The position numbers and the translations under genes are program-made. Under the pieces are notes generated by a model. The model ran no database searches, was not told the DNA's origin, and saw only the letters and a list, made by a program, of their open reading frames with translations. Below are positions 63,522 through 64,000 of a stretch of DNA of 64,000 nucleotides, one piece after another. Where the stretch lies: assembly GCA_048267165.1 (NCBI GenBank), contig JBLWYD010000003.1, positions 1 to 64,000 on the forward strand, written 5' to 3'. Within the stretch, counting starts at the first letter, position 1. Every line of letters begins with the position of its first letter. This stretch comes from PGYR01 sp048267165. GTDB taxonomy: Bacteria > Bacteroidota > Ignavibacteria > Kapaibacteriales > UBA2268.

Positions 63522-64000
63522 ATGATAAAATTCCTCATAACTATACTAGCTACAACGATGCTTCTAGCAGCAACCCTATCTAGTGCTGAAATAATTCCTG
63601 TGTGGAATAAGACTAACGAAGCTGGTGAAATTCACGATATGGAATTTCTTCGAGGGGAAGACCAATTTATACTACTTGCTGGTACGGCAGAAAACAGTCA
63701 AATACAGATAAGGGAAACAATGACAGGGGAATTGGTAAGAAGTTTCCCCATGAACTCGTTTCATCAACCAAAATTAGCGATTACTCCTGATAGTAACAGG
63801 TTTGTATTAGTTACTGGTGGGACGGACAAATTAGGTGCAACTATCGAGCTAAGAGATATTAGTAGCTTTAACTTGATTAAAAAGGATTCACTGATTAATA
63901 CCAAAGATGAAATTTCAGGTAAAGATTTGTTCTATGTATTTAATCAAATAGTAATCGATCCAATTAGACCTTATGCATATGTGATATTAGAACACACTAA
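63522..64000 (+). CDS. Near-identical copy of the 10275 beta-propeller gene (3' part off the right edge)
   Basis: The frame is open from ATG 63522 to the window end (about 160 codons). It aligns to the 10275 gene without gaps at a constant offset of 53247. I count about 14 differences in the 479 bases, clustered in the first ~110 and last ~50 bases, with a run of some 350 identical bases between. The protein has the same signal peptide plan and propeller start (EIIPVWNKTNEAGEIHDMEF). It should end in a T9SS domain beyond the window. The pattern suggests recent duplication or ongoing gene conversion. Confidence 0.9.
   Translation, partial: MIKFLITILATTMLLAATLSSAEIIPVWNKTNEAGEIHDMEFLRGEDQFILLAGTAENSQIQIRETMTGELVRSFPMNSFHQPKLAITPDSNRFVLVTGGTDKLGATIELRDISSFNLIKKDSLINTKDEISGKDLFYVFNQIVIDPIRPYAYVILEHT

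Overview
The window looks like chromosomal DNA of an AT-rich (roughly one third GC by eye) member of the Bacteroidota/Ignavibacteria/Kapabacteria part of the FCB group. I infer this from at least eight large exported proteins that carry a signal peptide and a C-terminal type IX secretion (T9SS) sorting domain, a cbb3 oxidase operon with a fused CcoN-CcoO subunit plus CcoG, FixH, SafE and CcoS, a SusC-like TonB receptor, and the absence of phage, plasmid or rRNA genes. The exact taxon cannot be fixed from the sequence alone. One tRNA gene (Thr, anticodon TGT) is present.

Layout. 1-6765: two related giant surface proteins on the minus strand (the first runs off the left edge). 6943-9806: a short divergent aspartokinase, an LptF/LptG permease and SecG. 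9807-12213: a secreted beta-propeller T9SS protein embedded in repeat-rich spacers. 12214-17272: tRNA-Thr and a tight minus-strand housekeeping run (gmhA, engB, cyclophilin, uppP, a DUF2520 oxidoreductase, cysS). 17368-22617: secreted T9SS proteins. 22862-24725: an ECF sigma factor and an unusual membrane-spanning partner with a C-terminal barrel-like region. 24773-29499: dapB, an aminotransferase, a polytopic membrane protein and a nucleotide-sugar dehydrogenase. 29937-34566: a plus-strand cluster of an outer-membrane barrel, a PAS-LuxR regulator, a TonB receptor and a DUF2202 ferritin-like lipoprotein. 34620-45769: lipoproteins, a histidine kinase, TerC, a delta-60-like T9SS protein, NhaA, an aspartase fused to a cyclic-nucleotide-binding domain, another T9SS protein, a HigBA toxin-antitoxin pair and a YgjP-like protein. 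45962-53836: a secreted M36-type metalloprotease, small membrane proteins, uvrC, an SDR and an LRR-like T9SS protein. 54011-59813: the cbb3 oxidase and assembly operon. 60140-63273: an ABC exporter with a LolA-like partner and a lipoprotein. 63522-64000: the start of a near-identical copy of the 10275 gene.

The most interesting signals are regulatory. A bipartite element, GTAAC-N15-TTGTTA, occurs six times exactly with fixed spacing. Five of its placements lie upstream of exported-protein genes or the ECF sigma gene; the sixth is the same DNA read in the opposite direction, toward the aspartokinase. I infer an autoregulated ECF regulon for surface proteins, controlled by a partner protein that may reach from the inner toward the outer membrane. 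A second, unrelated 32-bp element (TGAGAC...GTGTCTTTATA) precedes four other exported-protein genes without any indel. Together these suggest at least two distinct expression programmes for T9SS cargo in this genome.
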